Source: Thalassolituus oleivorans MIL-1 (GTDB lineage Bacteria; Pseudomonadota; Gammaproteobacteria; Pseudomonadales; Oceanobacteraceae). From it: DNA of 64,000 nt. Shown piece by piece: positions 18,211 to 26,512 of the stretch (positions within the stretch are counted from its first letter, which is position 1; every line of letters starts with the position of its first letter). Under the pieces are notes generated by a model. The model made no database searches. It was not told the origin of the DNA and saw only the letters and a list, made by a program, of their open reading frames with translations. Location of the stretch: contig NC_020888.1 of the NCBI RefSeq assembly GCF_000355675.1, positions 3,802,001-3,866,000 on the forward strand. The letters run 5' to 3'. Both the position numbers and the translations under genes were made by a program.

Positions 18211-19188
18211 ATGTTGTTCCCGCAAAATCGACATCTTCTCAATCGCCTCTTGATCACCGCATTGGCGACAGTAGCACTCAGTGGCTGCGACGACGCGACA
18301 CCTCCAAGTAATACAACCGATGTCACCGCTCAAGGCGCATATTCAATCGCATTGTCGCACGACGGCAGTAGCGCAACTGTCGGTAGCATTCATCATGGTG
18401 GAAGCTTATGGACACTGAATCCTGCCGAGCGTATTTTCGATTGGAATCATCGCCCAGACGGCTACAGCAACATTACCAGTAGCGCCTTTGCGCCCAACGA
18501 CGACTTTGTCGCAACGACCGATACTCGCACCATCGTTCTATGGCAGCGCCAAAGTGGTGAAGCGGTGTGGTTTTGGAATGCACCAGGCGACATTGAAGAT
18601 ATCGCGCTTTCCGCTGGCGGGGAACTTGCGTTGTTAGGCATGGCGGATTACACCGCCACCCTATTCGATATTCAAAATGGCGGTATTCGGAAACGGCTAA
18701 CCCATGAAGGGATCGTCTACGATGTCAGCATGAGTGCCGACGGATTAATCGCAGCGACGGCTAGTGGAGACCTGACCGCAGGCATCTGGAACTTACAAAG
18801 CGGTAAACGCTTACAAGTGCTTAGCCATAAAAATCAGGTACGTACTGCAGAAATATCGCCTAGCGGAAAACTGGTATTTACCTCATCGATGGGAGAAAGC
18901 GGACGAGTGTGGGATGCCGCAAGTGGTAAGTTATTGTACGAACTGCCGGGCGGACGTGGACATTTCAGTGCTGCACGCTTTAGCACCGACGAAAAAACGC
19001 TGCTAACAGGCAATACCTCAGGTCAAATCCAATTGTGGAATTTAACCGATGGAACCCTGAAACAAACGTGGCGAGCCAGCGCTAGAGATAAATGGATTAG
19101 CAGCAATGTTCAGGTCGAAGACGTTGCCTTCGCCGCAGATCATTGGCTGGCAGCAGGTGCCAATGGACGCATTTATCACCTGCGATAA
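18211..19188 (+). CDS. WD40-repeat lipoprotein
   Basis: 325 residues starting with a lipoprotein signal; the lipobox is ALSGC with C26 as the predicted lipidated residue. The mature part is a series of about six WD40-type blades (for example AYSIALSHDGSSATVGSIHH, then blades ending FDIQNG, WNLQSG, WDAASG and WNLTDG). It should be a beta-propeller scaffold at the periplasmic face of a membrane. WD40 proteins are uncommon as bacterial lipoproteins. No partner is evident: it stands 108 bases after rsd and converges with the DUF4124 gene. The substrate or binding partner is unknown. Confidence 0.8.
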   Translation: MLFPQNRHLLNRLLITALATVALSGCDDATPPSNTTDVTAQGAYSIALSHDGSSATVGSIHHGGSLWTLNPAERIFDWNHRPDGYSNITSSAFAPNDDFVATTDTRTIVLWQRQSGEAVWFWNAPGDIEDIALSAGGELALLGMADYTATLFDIQNGGIRKRLTHEGIVYDVSMSADGLIAATASGDLTAGIWNLQSGKRLQVLSHKNQVRTAEISPSGKLVFTSSMGESGRVWDAASGKLLYELPGGRGHFSAARFSTDEKTLLTGNTSGQIQLWNLTDGTLKQTWRASARDKWISSNVQVEDVAFAADHWLAAGANGRIYHLR

Positions 19189-19194
19189 CGTTTC

Positions 19195-19653
19195 TTAACG
19201 CGTCGCCGCATCAACGCTTTTTACGCGATCATCCATAAGATGCTGCACATTTTTAGCGTCATCAATCAACTTACCGATCTGAGCGGGGTTCACCGTCATA
19301 GGTAAAGGAACAATCGAACTTGCCCCGGTACTCGTCTTAGTATCGGCAGCAGGCGCCTCAGGAGCTGCAACAGGGCGCAATACGTTAGCGGCAGTGTCAA
19401 CGCTCACCTCTATCGCCGTCGTACCCTTAGGAGGCGTGTCACCGAAATGCCAAGTACCTTTAGCATCCTGCCATTTATAAAAAGTTTGGCGAGTGTCATT
19501 TGTCGATAATATATCTGGGCTAAAACTGGGCAGAATGTCGCCAGTGCTAGAACTTCCAACACTCGGTACAACGCCCGTTTGCTGCATGATGTAGGGAGTA
19601 GCCATTGCTAACCCAAGTAAACCGATAATAAAAATAATAAATTGAATGCGCAT
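19195..19653 (-). CDS. DUF4124 domain-containing membrane-anchored protein
   Basis: 152 residues. A hydrophobic N-terminus (about 3-20) may be a signal anchor. The DUF4124 signature follows at about 56-85: TFYKWQDAKGTWHFGDTPPK. The C-terminal third is alanine/threonine-rich and then charged. DUF4124 proteins are periplasmic proteins of unknown function, common in gammaproteobacteria. The gene converges with the WD40 lipoprotein gene with only six bases between stops, so overlapping transcripts are likely. Confidence 0.75.
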   Translation of the reverse strand: MRIQFIIFIIGLLGLAMATPYIMQQTGVVPSVGSSSTGDILPSFSPDILSTNDTRQTFYKWQDAKGTWHFGDTPPKGTTAIEVSVDTAANVLRPVAAPEAPAADTKTSTGASSIVPLPMTVNPAQIGKLIDDAKNVQHLMDDRVKSVDAATR

Positions 19654-19746
19654 GCCGCCTTCCTTGGAATTTCTTTATATTCGTCAACTCAGCGAATTAT
19701 AGCTTATGCTTAGTGTAAGTCTGTAAAAGTCTAACAAGGAAACCCT

Positions 19747-20496
19747 GTGAGTCAGACAGCAATGCCCGAAGAAATCAAAAGCACCACTCGTGTTGTCGGC
19801 TACGCTCGGCCGATTCGCGTATTGGTTGCCAATGCCAAAGGCGGCTGTGGCAAAACAACACTCGCAACTAATTTGGCCAGCTACTTTGCCCGCCAAGGCG
19901 AAGTCACGACGCTGCTCGACTACGATCCCCAAGGGTCATCAACGGAATGGCTAAAAGCCCGTGGCAGCAATCTCCCCATCATCAACGGGATTGCCGCCTA
20001 TCGCGAGCGTAATGGTGGTGCAGGAACTCTGAGTTGGCGCTTAAGAGTGCCGCTATCGACTCAGCGCGTGGTGATTGACACTCCTGCCGGACTGCATGGT
20101 AATGAACTCTCCGATTTAATTGCCCATACCGATATTTTATTGATTCCAGTTATTCCCTCTGCCATTGATATCCGCGCAGCAACTGAGTTTATTCGCGACG
20201 TCTTGCTGTCTCAGTCGTATCGTAAACAACCTAAACCCATAGCCGTGATAGCAAACCGCGTAAAACGCAACACTCTGGTATACGGCAAGCTCGAAGTATT
20301 TTTAAAAAGCTTGGGAATTCCCTTTATCGCCACATTGCGCGATACCCAGTTTTACGTACGCGCCAGTGAACATGGCTTTGGCTTAATTGATTTCGATCGC
20401 CAACACGAAAAAGATTTAGAAGAATGGGTGCCATTAATGAGGTGGCTAAACAACACCATTAGTAAAGTCAATGCAGAAAAATCAACACAGCGCTGA
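19747..20496 (+). CDS. Orphan ParA-family ATPase
   Basis: 249-residue P-loop ATPase from a GTG start preceded by AAGGAAACCC. The deviant Walker A motif KGGCGKTT is at residues 31-38, followed by LLDYDPQGSSTEW (Walker A' region) and VVIDTPAGLHG (Walker B). This is the MinD/ParA fold that dimerises on ATP and positions chromosomes, plasmids or protein complexes. No parB, parS cluster or other partition gene is adjacent, so a role in locating a protein machine is as likely as DNA partition. Start and family are well supported, cargo unknown. Confidence 0.85.
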   Translation: MSQTAMPEEIKSTTRVVGYARPIRVLVANAKGGCGKTTLATNLASYFARQGEVTTLLDYDPQGSSTEWLKARGSNLPIINGIAAYRERNGGAGTLSWRLRVPLSTQRVVIDTPAGLHGNELSDLIAHTDILLIPVIPSAIDIRAATEFIRDVLLSQSYRKQPKPIAVIANRVKRNTLVYGKLEVFLKSLGIPFIATLRDTQFYVRASEHGFGLIDFDRQHEKDLEEWVPLMRWLNNTISKVNAEKSTQR

Positions 20497-20620
20497 CATG
20501 ATCGACCCAAAAACTCGGATGGCTCAACTTAGGAGATCTACAAGAATTAGACTTTATTAGCCTCAAATGAGTGAGTTCGCACAACTTCTCCTAGACTAAA
20601 AGTACTATGAGGAGCCACTA

Positions 20621-20729
20621 ATGATAAAAACCTTCCCCCACGCAACGCCATTCACCGCTAAGCCTTGGCGACTAACCACAATCAGATCCAAGAAAATATT
20701 GGCCAGTCTTCTTTCTAACGAGTGTTTCA
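20621..20729 (+). other. Out-of-frame start and signal region of the alkylsulfatase gene
   Basis: The only well-formed translation start for the downstream enzyme is the ATG at 20621, with AGGAG seven bases before it. It reads MIKTFPHATPFTAKPW and then enters a frame that closes at 20803. The frame of the enzyme itself is open from 20676 and reads RKYWPVFFLTSVSLLALIGC, an excellent lipoprotein signal, but has no ATG or GTG. Joining the frames near the AAGAAAAT run (20690-20697) by skipping one base restores a complete lipoprotein. Either a sequencing insertion, a real frameshift mutation, or programmed slippage. Confidence 0.65.
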
Positions 20730-22730
20730 TTGCTAGCTCTTATTGGCTGCCAACCACCGGAACAGACGAATCAATCGCCAATAGGCGATACGCCCAACGT
20801 TGATATCGGTGCTTGGGGAAATACCGAACCCAGCAGCTTTACTTTAGCCGCGCAGCAAGATGTATTAGAACAACTGCCACTGGCCGATCAACAAGATTTT
20901 AAAGATGCTAATCGTGGGTTAATTGCAAGCTTATCGCCACTAAAGACCGCCTCACTTCGAGAGTCTGAAACCTTCGTATGGGATAGACCTGCTTATGACT
21001 TTATAAAAGGTGATGCACCAAACTCAGTTAATCCAAGTCTATGGCGACAAGCCAAGCTCAATAATATTAACGGACTGTTTGAAGTAACGAACGGCGTTTA
21101 CCAACTACGCGGTTTCGACTTATCGAATATGACCCTCATTCGCGGTAAAAACGGTTGGATTATTGTTGATCCACTCACGGCCAAAGAAACTGCCGCGACC
21201 GCATTTCAGTTTGCTATGCAGCAATTTGCCGCGCGTGGTGATAACGAACAGCGCATCAGTGCCATCATTTTTACCCACAGTCATATTGACCACTTCGGTG
21301 GCGTACTCGGCATTCTCAGCGCCGACGACATTCAGCGCCTAAATATACCGGTAGTGGCACCACTAGGTTTTATGGAAGAGGCCACAAGCGAAAATATGAT
21401 CGCGGGCACGGCCATGAGCCGCCGAGCCGTATTTATGTACGGTAAAAACCTTCCACGTAATGAACGGGGTCATGTTGATTCTGGTTTAGGCAAAGGCCCA
21501 GCCTTTGGTGAATTCAGCATTGTCGCGCCTAACACCCTAGTTGGAAAAACAGTAACTGAACTCACGTTAGACGGCGTCAATTTTCAGTTTCAATACACCC
21601 CCGAATCGGAAGCACCGGCAGAATTCACTTTTTACTTACCACAATTAAAGGCTTTCTGTGGTGGAGAGGTGGTATCTCGCAACATGCACAATCTCTATAC
21701 ACTGCGCGGCGCAAAAGTGCGTGACGCATTAAAGTGGAGTGGCTATATCGAAGAAATGCGTCAGCTATACGACGGAGCCGACATCTACTTTGCCAGTCAT
21801 CATTGGCCGATGTGGGGGCGCGATCGTATTCAAGAGTTTCTCAAACAACAGCGTGATACCTACAAATACATTCATGATCAAACCGTACGCCTGATGAATA
21901 AAGGTAAAACGCCCGATGATATAGCAGAAGAATTACAATTACCCGAATCCCTAGCTCAAGCGTTTTCCAGCCGTGGCTATTACGGTACGGTTAAGCACAA
22001 TGCTCGCGCAGTATACCAAGGCTATTTGGGTTGGTATGACGCCAATCCTGCACATTTAGATCCACTGCCCAATATTGAACGCTCCAAAGGCTATGTTGCC
22101 CTTGCAGGCGGAGCCGACAAACTAATTGCAGAAGCACGCCGCGCGATGGACAAAGGTAATTATCGTTGGGCGAGCGAATTATTAAACCATCTGGTTTTTG
22201 CCCAACCGGACAACGCCCTAGCAAAAGAATTACTCGCCGCTAATTATGACCAGTTAGGTTATCAAGCTGAATCTGGCCCTTGGCGAGACGTATATTTAAC
22301 CGGTGCACTAGAACTGCGTCATGGCACACCAGAAAAAGGCATTAATATCGCCACGATGAAAGATATGCTTCTACTGACTCCTATTGAGAACTTTTTCGAT
22401 AGCATGGCCGTGCGCTTAAAAGCCGAAGATGCTACAGACAAAGACTGGCGCATAAGACTGCACTTTACTGATTTGAAAGAAACCTACCTACTTTGGCTAG
22501 AAAACTCGGTATTGCATCACGCCAAAGAAACCAATAGCGAAAGTGACGTTAATGCCACGCTCAATCTTACCCATCCCTTATTTGCCAGTATGTTAACCGG
22601 AGAGGCAGGTCTAAAAGACACGCTATTTTCTGATGATTTATCGGTAGATGGCAGTCGTATTGATTTAGTGCGATTTTTCTCGTTATTTGAAAAACCAGCG
22701 ACATCATTTGCAATCGTAACGCCGGAATAA
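20730..22730 (+). CDS. Alkyl/aryl-sulfatase-type metallo-beta-lactamase enzyme (SdsA1-like), 5' end frameshifted
   Basis: Zinc hydrolase of 666 residues counted from an in-frame TTG, which falls inside the signal peptide, so the true protein is longer at the N-terminus (see the region 20621-20729). The metal-binding H183-x-H185-x-D187-H188 lies in FTHSHIDHFGG, with further ligands expected at CGGEVV and SHHWPMWG. A dimerisation domain and an SCP2-like C-terminal domain follow, giving the usual length of SdsA1-type secondary/primary alkylsulfatases. These release sulfate from alkyl sulfate esters such as SDS-like detergents in the periplasm. The lipobox LALIGC indicates a lipoprotein here, whereas SdsA1 is a secreted soluble protein. 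Substrate not proven. Confidence 0.82.
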   Translation: MLALIGCQPPEQTNQSPIGDTPNVDIGAWGNTEPSSFTLAAQQDVLEQLPLADQQDFKDANRGLIASLSPLKTASLRESETFVWDRPAYDFIKGDAPNSVNPSLWRQAKLNNINGLFEVTNGVYQLRGFDLSNMTLIRGKNGWIIVDPLTAKETAATAFQFAMQQFAARGDNEQRISAIIFTHSHIDHFGGVLGILSADDIQRLNIPVVAPLGFMEEATSENMIAGTAMSRRAVFMYGKNLPRNERGHVDSGLGKGPAFGEFSIVAPNTLVGKTVTELTLDGVNFQFQYTPESEAPAEFTFYLPQLKAFCGGEVVSRNMHNLYTLRGAKVRDALKWSGYIEEMRQLYDGADIYFASHHWPMWGRDRIQEFLKQQRDTYKYIHDQTVRLMNKGKTPDDIAEELQLPESLAQAFSSRGYYGTVKHNARAVYQGYLGWYDANPAHLDPLPNIERSKGYVALAGGADKLIAEARRAMDKGNYRWASELLNHLVFAQPDNALAKELLAANYDQLGYQAESGPWRDVYLTGALELRHGTPEKGINIATMKDMLLLTPIENFFDSMAVRLKAEDATDKDWRIRLHFTDLKETYLLWLENSVLHHAKETNSESDVNATLNLTHPLFASMLTGEAGLKDTLFSDDLSVDGSRIDLVRFFSLFEKPATSFAIVTPE

Positions 22731-22748
22731 ATTCGGAAAAAGCAGTAA

Positions 22749-23630
22749 TCATAAGCCCTTTAAAAAGGCGATTAGCGCATCGCTAACCGCCCGAGGGGCT
22801 TCTAATTGCGGATAATGGCCAACCCCTTCCAACGAAATAATCGGCTTATCGCCCACCACTTCGGTAAAACGCTGCACCATATGGCGACCCGAAATAGGGT
22901 CATCTGCACCGTTAATAATCTGCATAGGTACTTGGCATGTTTGTAAAGCACCGACCCAGCGTGCTCGATGTTCGCGCCGCTCTTGCATATAACGAATTAA
23001 CTTATGCATCACCCGCGCACCGTGATTAAAACTGAACAAGTACCAGATCCCCGCTAATTCCTCATCACTGAGAGGCTGGCGGCAAATATGCGCAAAGGTA
23101 CTGCGAAGTTTTTGTTCATTAAATAAACGAGAGAATAAAGAGCCTAGCGGGCTAATCAATAATTTTTGCACAAGTACCGGGCGATGAGTCTCGGGAAATA
23201 AACCACCATTTAATAGCTGCACACTGAGAATTCTCTGCTTAGCATGCTCAGCCTGACGTGCTAATAGCTCCTGCGCTACGGTATCGCCATAGTCGTGAGC
23301 GACCAGATGGTATTGCTCTACATCTAGTTTATCGAGCAAAGCGTCAAACAGATCGGCTTGCAAACTAATAGAATATTGCGCAGTCGTCGGTTTATCACTA
23401 AAACCAAAACCCAGCATATCGGCGGTAATTACAAAATAGTCTTGGCTTAATAACAACCACTGATGACGCCAGTCCCAGCTCGCGGTTGGAAACCCATGAA
23501 TCAGCAAAACCACCGGTTTATCGCGCCCACCTGCGGTCTTATAAAAAATATTATGCCCGGCGAAATCAAAATACTGCCCGTGCGCCTGCCATTCTTGCAA
23601 AGATTCGGGTTGGCTAGCATAAGTCATCAT
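22749..23630 (-). CDS. Alpha/beta hydrolase related to MEST/PEG1
   Basis: 293-residue alpha/beta hydrolase. The oxyanion segment is HGFPTASWDW (45-54), the nucleophile elbow AHDYGDT puts an aspartate (D113) where esterases have serine, and the catalytic histidine is H272 in GVGHYPQLEAP; D243 or D244 is the likely acid. An aspartate nucleophile is shared with epoxide hydrolases and haloalkane dehalogenases. Beyond that, the segments HDYGDTVAQELL, LNGGLFPETHRP, RARWVGAL and HYPQLE closely resemble vertebrate MEST (PEG1), whose substrate is unknown. The first gene upstream on this strand is the YbaN-like gene, overlapping by four bases. Reaction uncertain. Confidence 0.82.
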   Translation of the reverse strand: MMTYASQPESLQEWQAHGQYFDFAGHNIFYKTAGGRDKPVVLLIHGFPTASWDWRHQWLLLSQDYFVITADMLGFGFSDKPTTAQYSISLQADLFDALLDKLDVEQYHLVAHDYGDTVAQELLARQAEHAKQRILSVQLLNGGLFPETHRPVLVQKLLISPLGSLFSRLFNEQKLRSTFAHICRQPLSDEELAGIWYLFSFNHGARVMHKLIRYMQERREHRARWVGALQTCQVPMQIINGADDPISGRHMVQRFTEVVGDKPIISLEGVGHYPQLEAPRAVSDALIAFLKGL

Positions 23631-24058
23631 CCCTTTCCAATGTCCTTTAGTACTAACGTTGGTAACCTAAGAATATAAATACTCACACCAAGCCCAATGA
23701 GCGGCAACAATATCTTCAACATCAGCCTGTCAGTAAAAACAAAAGCCGTTAACAACATGGTGGTCCACATCAACAGTAAGGTATAAACCTTCGCCTTCTT
23801 TGGCATCCCCTGACCGTCTAGGTAATAAATCACGTATTTTCCTAAATGCGGATGCTCAATTAACCAGTGATAAAAACGTGGAGAGGTACGAATAAAACAG
23901 GCGGCAGATAGCAGTAAAAATGGCGTCGTAGGTAGCACCGGCAGAAATATACCTGCAACCCCTAACGCCAAACTTAACCAGCCGCAAGTGAACACTACAA
24001 ATCGCAACAGCGGTTGGCGGATCACGGAGCGATTGGACATGTTTGATTCATCAGCCAT
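23627..24058 (-). CDS. DUF454 (YbaN family) inner-membrane protein
   Basis: 143 residues from the ATG at 24058 (MADESNMSNR); the longer in-frame start at 24088 would reach further into the preceding gene. The family core is clear: GWLSLALGVAGIFLPVLPTTPFLLLSAACF with three to four membrane helices, then a C-terminal pair near 95-135. YbaN proteins are small inner-membrane proteins of unknown function. It overlaps the upstream DUF2390 gene by eight bases and the downstream hydrolase gene by four, so the three genes form a tight minus-strand operon. Confidence 0.82.
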   Translation of the reverse strand: MADESNMSNRSVIRQPLLRFVVFTCGWLSLALGVAGIFLPVLPTTPFLLLSAACFIRTSPRFYHWLIEHPHLGKYVIYYLDGQGMPKKAKVYTLLLMWTTMLLTAFVFTDRLMLKILLPLIGLGVSIYILRLPTLVLKDIGKG

Positions 24059-24536
24059 TACTTTTCCAACATAACTGGGCCAACGCATGAATCCACTGGC
24101 CTCTATCTGTCAGTACGCTCAAATTTCTCTGCACCAACTCCTCCAGATCACAATTCTCCACCGGCACAATGTCATTATTGCCCTCCACCCCAGCATACAG
24201 CAGAGCGATACCACGCTTTTCGGCTGCAAGCTCAGCGGCTAACAAGGCATTTCGCAAAGCCGCATCACGGGTTTTATCGCAGCGATAACGCAGTTCACGC
24301 AGTGGGATAATCATGTTAGAACGCCATTCGTCGTAAGCAACCTGCTGCATTAAGGCTGGCGTTAACCTCTGCTTTTGTTCGGCGAGCCACAAAGCGGTTA
24401 AACACCAAAGCACATCAAGGCCGAGCTGATCTTGGCCAAGCAGTAAATGCTGGGCAATACCGGGCTTGGCATACACCGTAAGCGCGTACTGCCATAGTGG
24501 GTTATCGTCCGAATCTGTGGCACACTGCGCCGCCAT
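24051..24536 (-). CDS. TIGR02444 / DUF2390 family protein
   Basis: 161-residue, mostly helical cytosolic protein. It begins NPLWQYALTVYAKPGIAQHL and has the family segment LGLDVLWCLTALWLAEQ and then YDEWRSNMIIPLRELRYRCD. Members are widespread in Pseudomonas and relatives, usually beside the divergently read yheS-type ABC-F gene, exactly as here: the two start codons are 25 bases apart. Function unknown. It is the first gene of a three-gene operon with the YbaN-like and MEST-like genes. Confidence 0.78.
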   Translation of the reverse strand: MAAQCATDSDDNPLWQYALTVYAKPGIAQHLLLGQDQLGLDVLWCLTALWLAEQKQRLTPALMQQVAYDEWRSNMIIPLRELRYRCDKTRDAALRNALLAAELAAEKRGIALLYAGVEGNNDIVPVENCDLEELVQRNLSVLTDRGQWIHALAQLCWKSNG

Positions 24537-24561
24537 TGCCTTTACCTTTTTGCTGACTGTT

Positions 24562-26454
24562 ATGATCGAATTTAATCAGGTTTCTCTCCAGCGCGGTACC
24601 AATCCCTTGCTTAGCAAGGCGAGCTTACGCATCCACGATGGCCAGAAGATGGCGCTCATCGGCCCCAATGGCGCGGGTAAGTCGAGCTTGTTTGCTTTGC
24701 TAAATGGCGAGCTGCAGATCGATGGTGGTGATTTATACATTCCGCCCAAGTGGCGCATTGCCCACATGGCTCAAGAAGTTGAGGCTAGCAGCCGTAGCGC
24801 ACTGGATTACGCCATTGACGGTGATCATACCTATCGCTTGATAGAGAAAGGCATCGCCAACGCGGCCAACGATGCCGAGCTAACCCGCTGGCTGGATGAA
24901 ATGGATAAGCACCAAGGCTATCAAGTGCCGGTGCGCGCGGAGCAACTACTGCACGGCTTAGGCTTTGCCCAAAGCGATCTGCAACGCCCTGTCAGTGACT
25001 TCTCCGGTGGTTGGCGTATTCGTTTGAACTTAGCGCAAGCGCTACTGATGCCGTCGGATCTCCTCTTACTCGATGAGCCGACCAACCACTTAGACTTAGA
25101 AGCGACCTTGTGGTTAGAGCAATGGTTAAAAAACTATAGCGGCACTTTGCTGTTTATCTCCCACGACCGCGATTTTATCGACGGCGTTGCCGATCATATT
25201 GTGCACTTGCATCAACATCAGTTGACTATGTATCCGGGCAACTACAGTGCTTACGAGCGCATTCGTGCGGAGAAATTAGCGCAGCAACAAACCTTATTTG
25301 AGAAGCAGCAAACCCGTGTTGCCGAAATCGAACAATTCGTGGCGCGTTTCCGTGCTAAAGCCAGTAAAGCCAAGCAAGCACAAAGTCGCATTAAAGAATT
25401 AGAGCGCATGGAGTTAATTGCTCCCGCGCATGTTGATTCTCCGTTTCATTTTAAATTCCCCTGTGCGGATAAAATGTCGACGCCCTTACTGGCGATTGAT
25501 CAAGCCGACCTTGGTTATGCCGGAAGCGTGTTATTACCTAAGGTTAAAATTTCAATTGTTCCGGGTCATCGCATCGGCTTGTTAGGGCCAAATGGTGCGG
25601 GTAAATCGACTTTATTAAAAACCCTGTGCGAAGAAATTCCGATGGTGAATGGCCAGCGCAACAGTGGCGAGCATTTAAAAATTGGTTATTTTGCTCAGCA
25701 TCAATTGGAGTCGTTGGATGTTAACGCCAGCGGCGCACTGATATTACAGCGCATGAAACCAACGGCAAGCGATCAAGAAATTCGTAATTTTCTAGGTGGA
25801 TTTGGTTTCTCGGGTGATAAAGCATTAGAAATCATCGAGCCTTTTTCAGGTGGCGAAAAAGCACGCTTAGCGCTCGCTTGCGTGGCATGGCAAAAACCGA
25901 ATTTATTAATTCTCGATGAGCCAACCAACCATCTAGATATCGAAATGCGTGAAGCATTAGCCATGGCACTGCAGAATTTTGAAGGCGCAATTTTAATCGT
26001 AAGCCATGATCGCCATTTATTAAAATCGACTGTAGATGAATATTGGTTAGTCGATCATCGTAAGGTACAGCCATTTGATGGCGATCTCGACGATTATCAT
26101 CATTACCTTAATCAGCGTGAGCAGTTTGCACCGCAGAGCGAACAAAGCGCAGACGCCGAAAACAAAGCAGATGCTGGCGTTGATCGTAAAGAACAAAAAC
26201 GGCTAGACGCTGAAAAGCGTCAACGCCTTGCGCCTATTCGCAAACAACAGCAGGCGGCAGAAAAGCAAATGGAAAAGCTGCAAAACACACTTGCCGCCAT
26301 TGAAGAAAAAATGGGCGATTCTGATTTATACGACGCCAGTCGCAAAGACGAGCTGAATAAACTGATTCAAGAGCAAGGTAAATTAAAAGCCGAACTTGAA
26401 GAAGTGGAAATGGAGTGGATGGATTTAACGGAACAGCTGGAAGCTGACGCTTAG
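24562..26454 (+). CDS. yheS: ABC-F ATPase YheS
   Basis: Cytosolic ABC-F protein of 630 residues from the ATG at 24562 (MIEFNQVSLQRG); a longer frame upstream overlaps the divergent gene and is not needed. Two nucleotide-binding domains are complete: Walker A GPNGAGKSS and GPNGAGKST, signatures SGGWRIRL and SGGEKARL, and Walker B LLLDEPTNHLDL and LILDEPTNHLDI, joined by the charged P-site linker RFRAKASKAKQAQSRIKELE. The C-terminus is a charged coiled coil. Closely similar to E. coli YheS along its whole length. ABC-F proteins bind ribosomes and relieve translation problems; YheS has been linked to stalling peptides. No membrane partner is expected. Confidence 0.92.
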   Translation: MIEFNQVSLQRGTNPLLSKASLRIHDGQKMALIGPNGAGKSSLFALLNGELQIDGGDLYIPPKWRIAHMAQEVEASSRSALDYAIDGDHTYRLIEKGIANAANDAELTRWLDEMDKHQGYQVPVRAEQLLHGLGFAQSDLQRPVSDFSGGWRIRLNLAQALLMPSDLLLLDEPTNHLDLEATLWLEQWLKNYSGTLLFISHDRDFIDGVADHIVHLHQHQLTMYPGNYSAYERIRAEKLAQQQTLFEKQQTRVAEIEQFVARFRAKASKAKQAQSRIKELERMELIAPAHVDSPFHFKFPCADKMSTPLLAIDQADLGYAGSVLLPKVKISIVPGHRIGLLGPNGAGKSTLLKTLCEEIPMVNGQRNSGEHLKIGYFAQHQLESLDVNASGALILQRMKPTASDQEIRNFLGGFGFSGDKALEIIEPFSGGEKARLALACVAWQKPNLLILDEPTNHLDIEMREALAMALQNFEGAILIVSHDRHLLKSTVDEYWLVDHRKVQPFDGDLDDYHHYLNQREQFAPQSEQSADAENKADAGVDRKEQKRLDAEKRQRLAPIRKQQQAAEKQMEKLQNTLAAIEEKMGDSDLYDASRKDELNKLIQEQGKLKAELEEVEMEWMDLTEQLEADA

Positions 26455-26471
26455 TATTTTCTAACATGATG

Positions 26472-26499
26472 CAGCGCAATCGTAATCACAATTGCGCTG
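26472..26499. terminator. Possible weak terminator hairpin after yheS
   Basis: CAGCGCAAT and ATTGCGCTG form a perfect 9-bp stem around ten bases, located between two convergent genes. The downstream T run is short (GTTTAATG), so termination efficiency is doubtful. Confidence 0.35.
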
Positions 26500-26512
26500 T
26501 TTAATGACCCCT

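Noticed and set aside
20621-20803. Independent 60-residue gene before the sulfatase
   Set aside because: Its ATG and ribosome site fit the sulfatase, and its tail overlaps the sulfatase signal peptide in another frame; better read as a frameshifted start.
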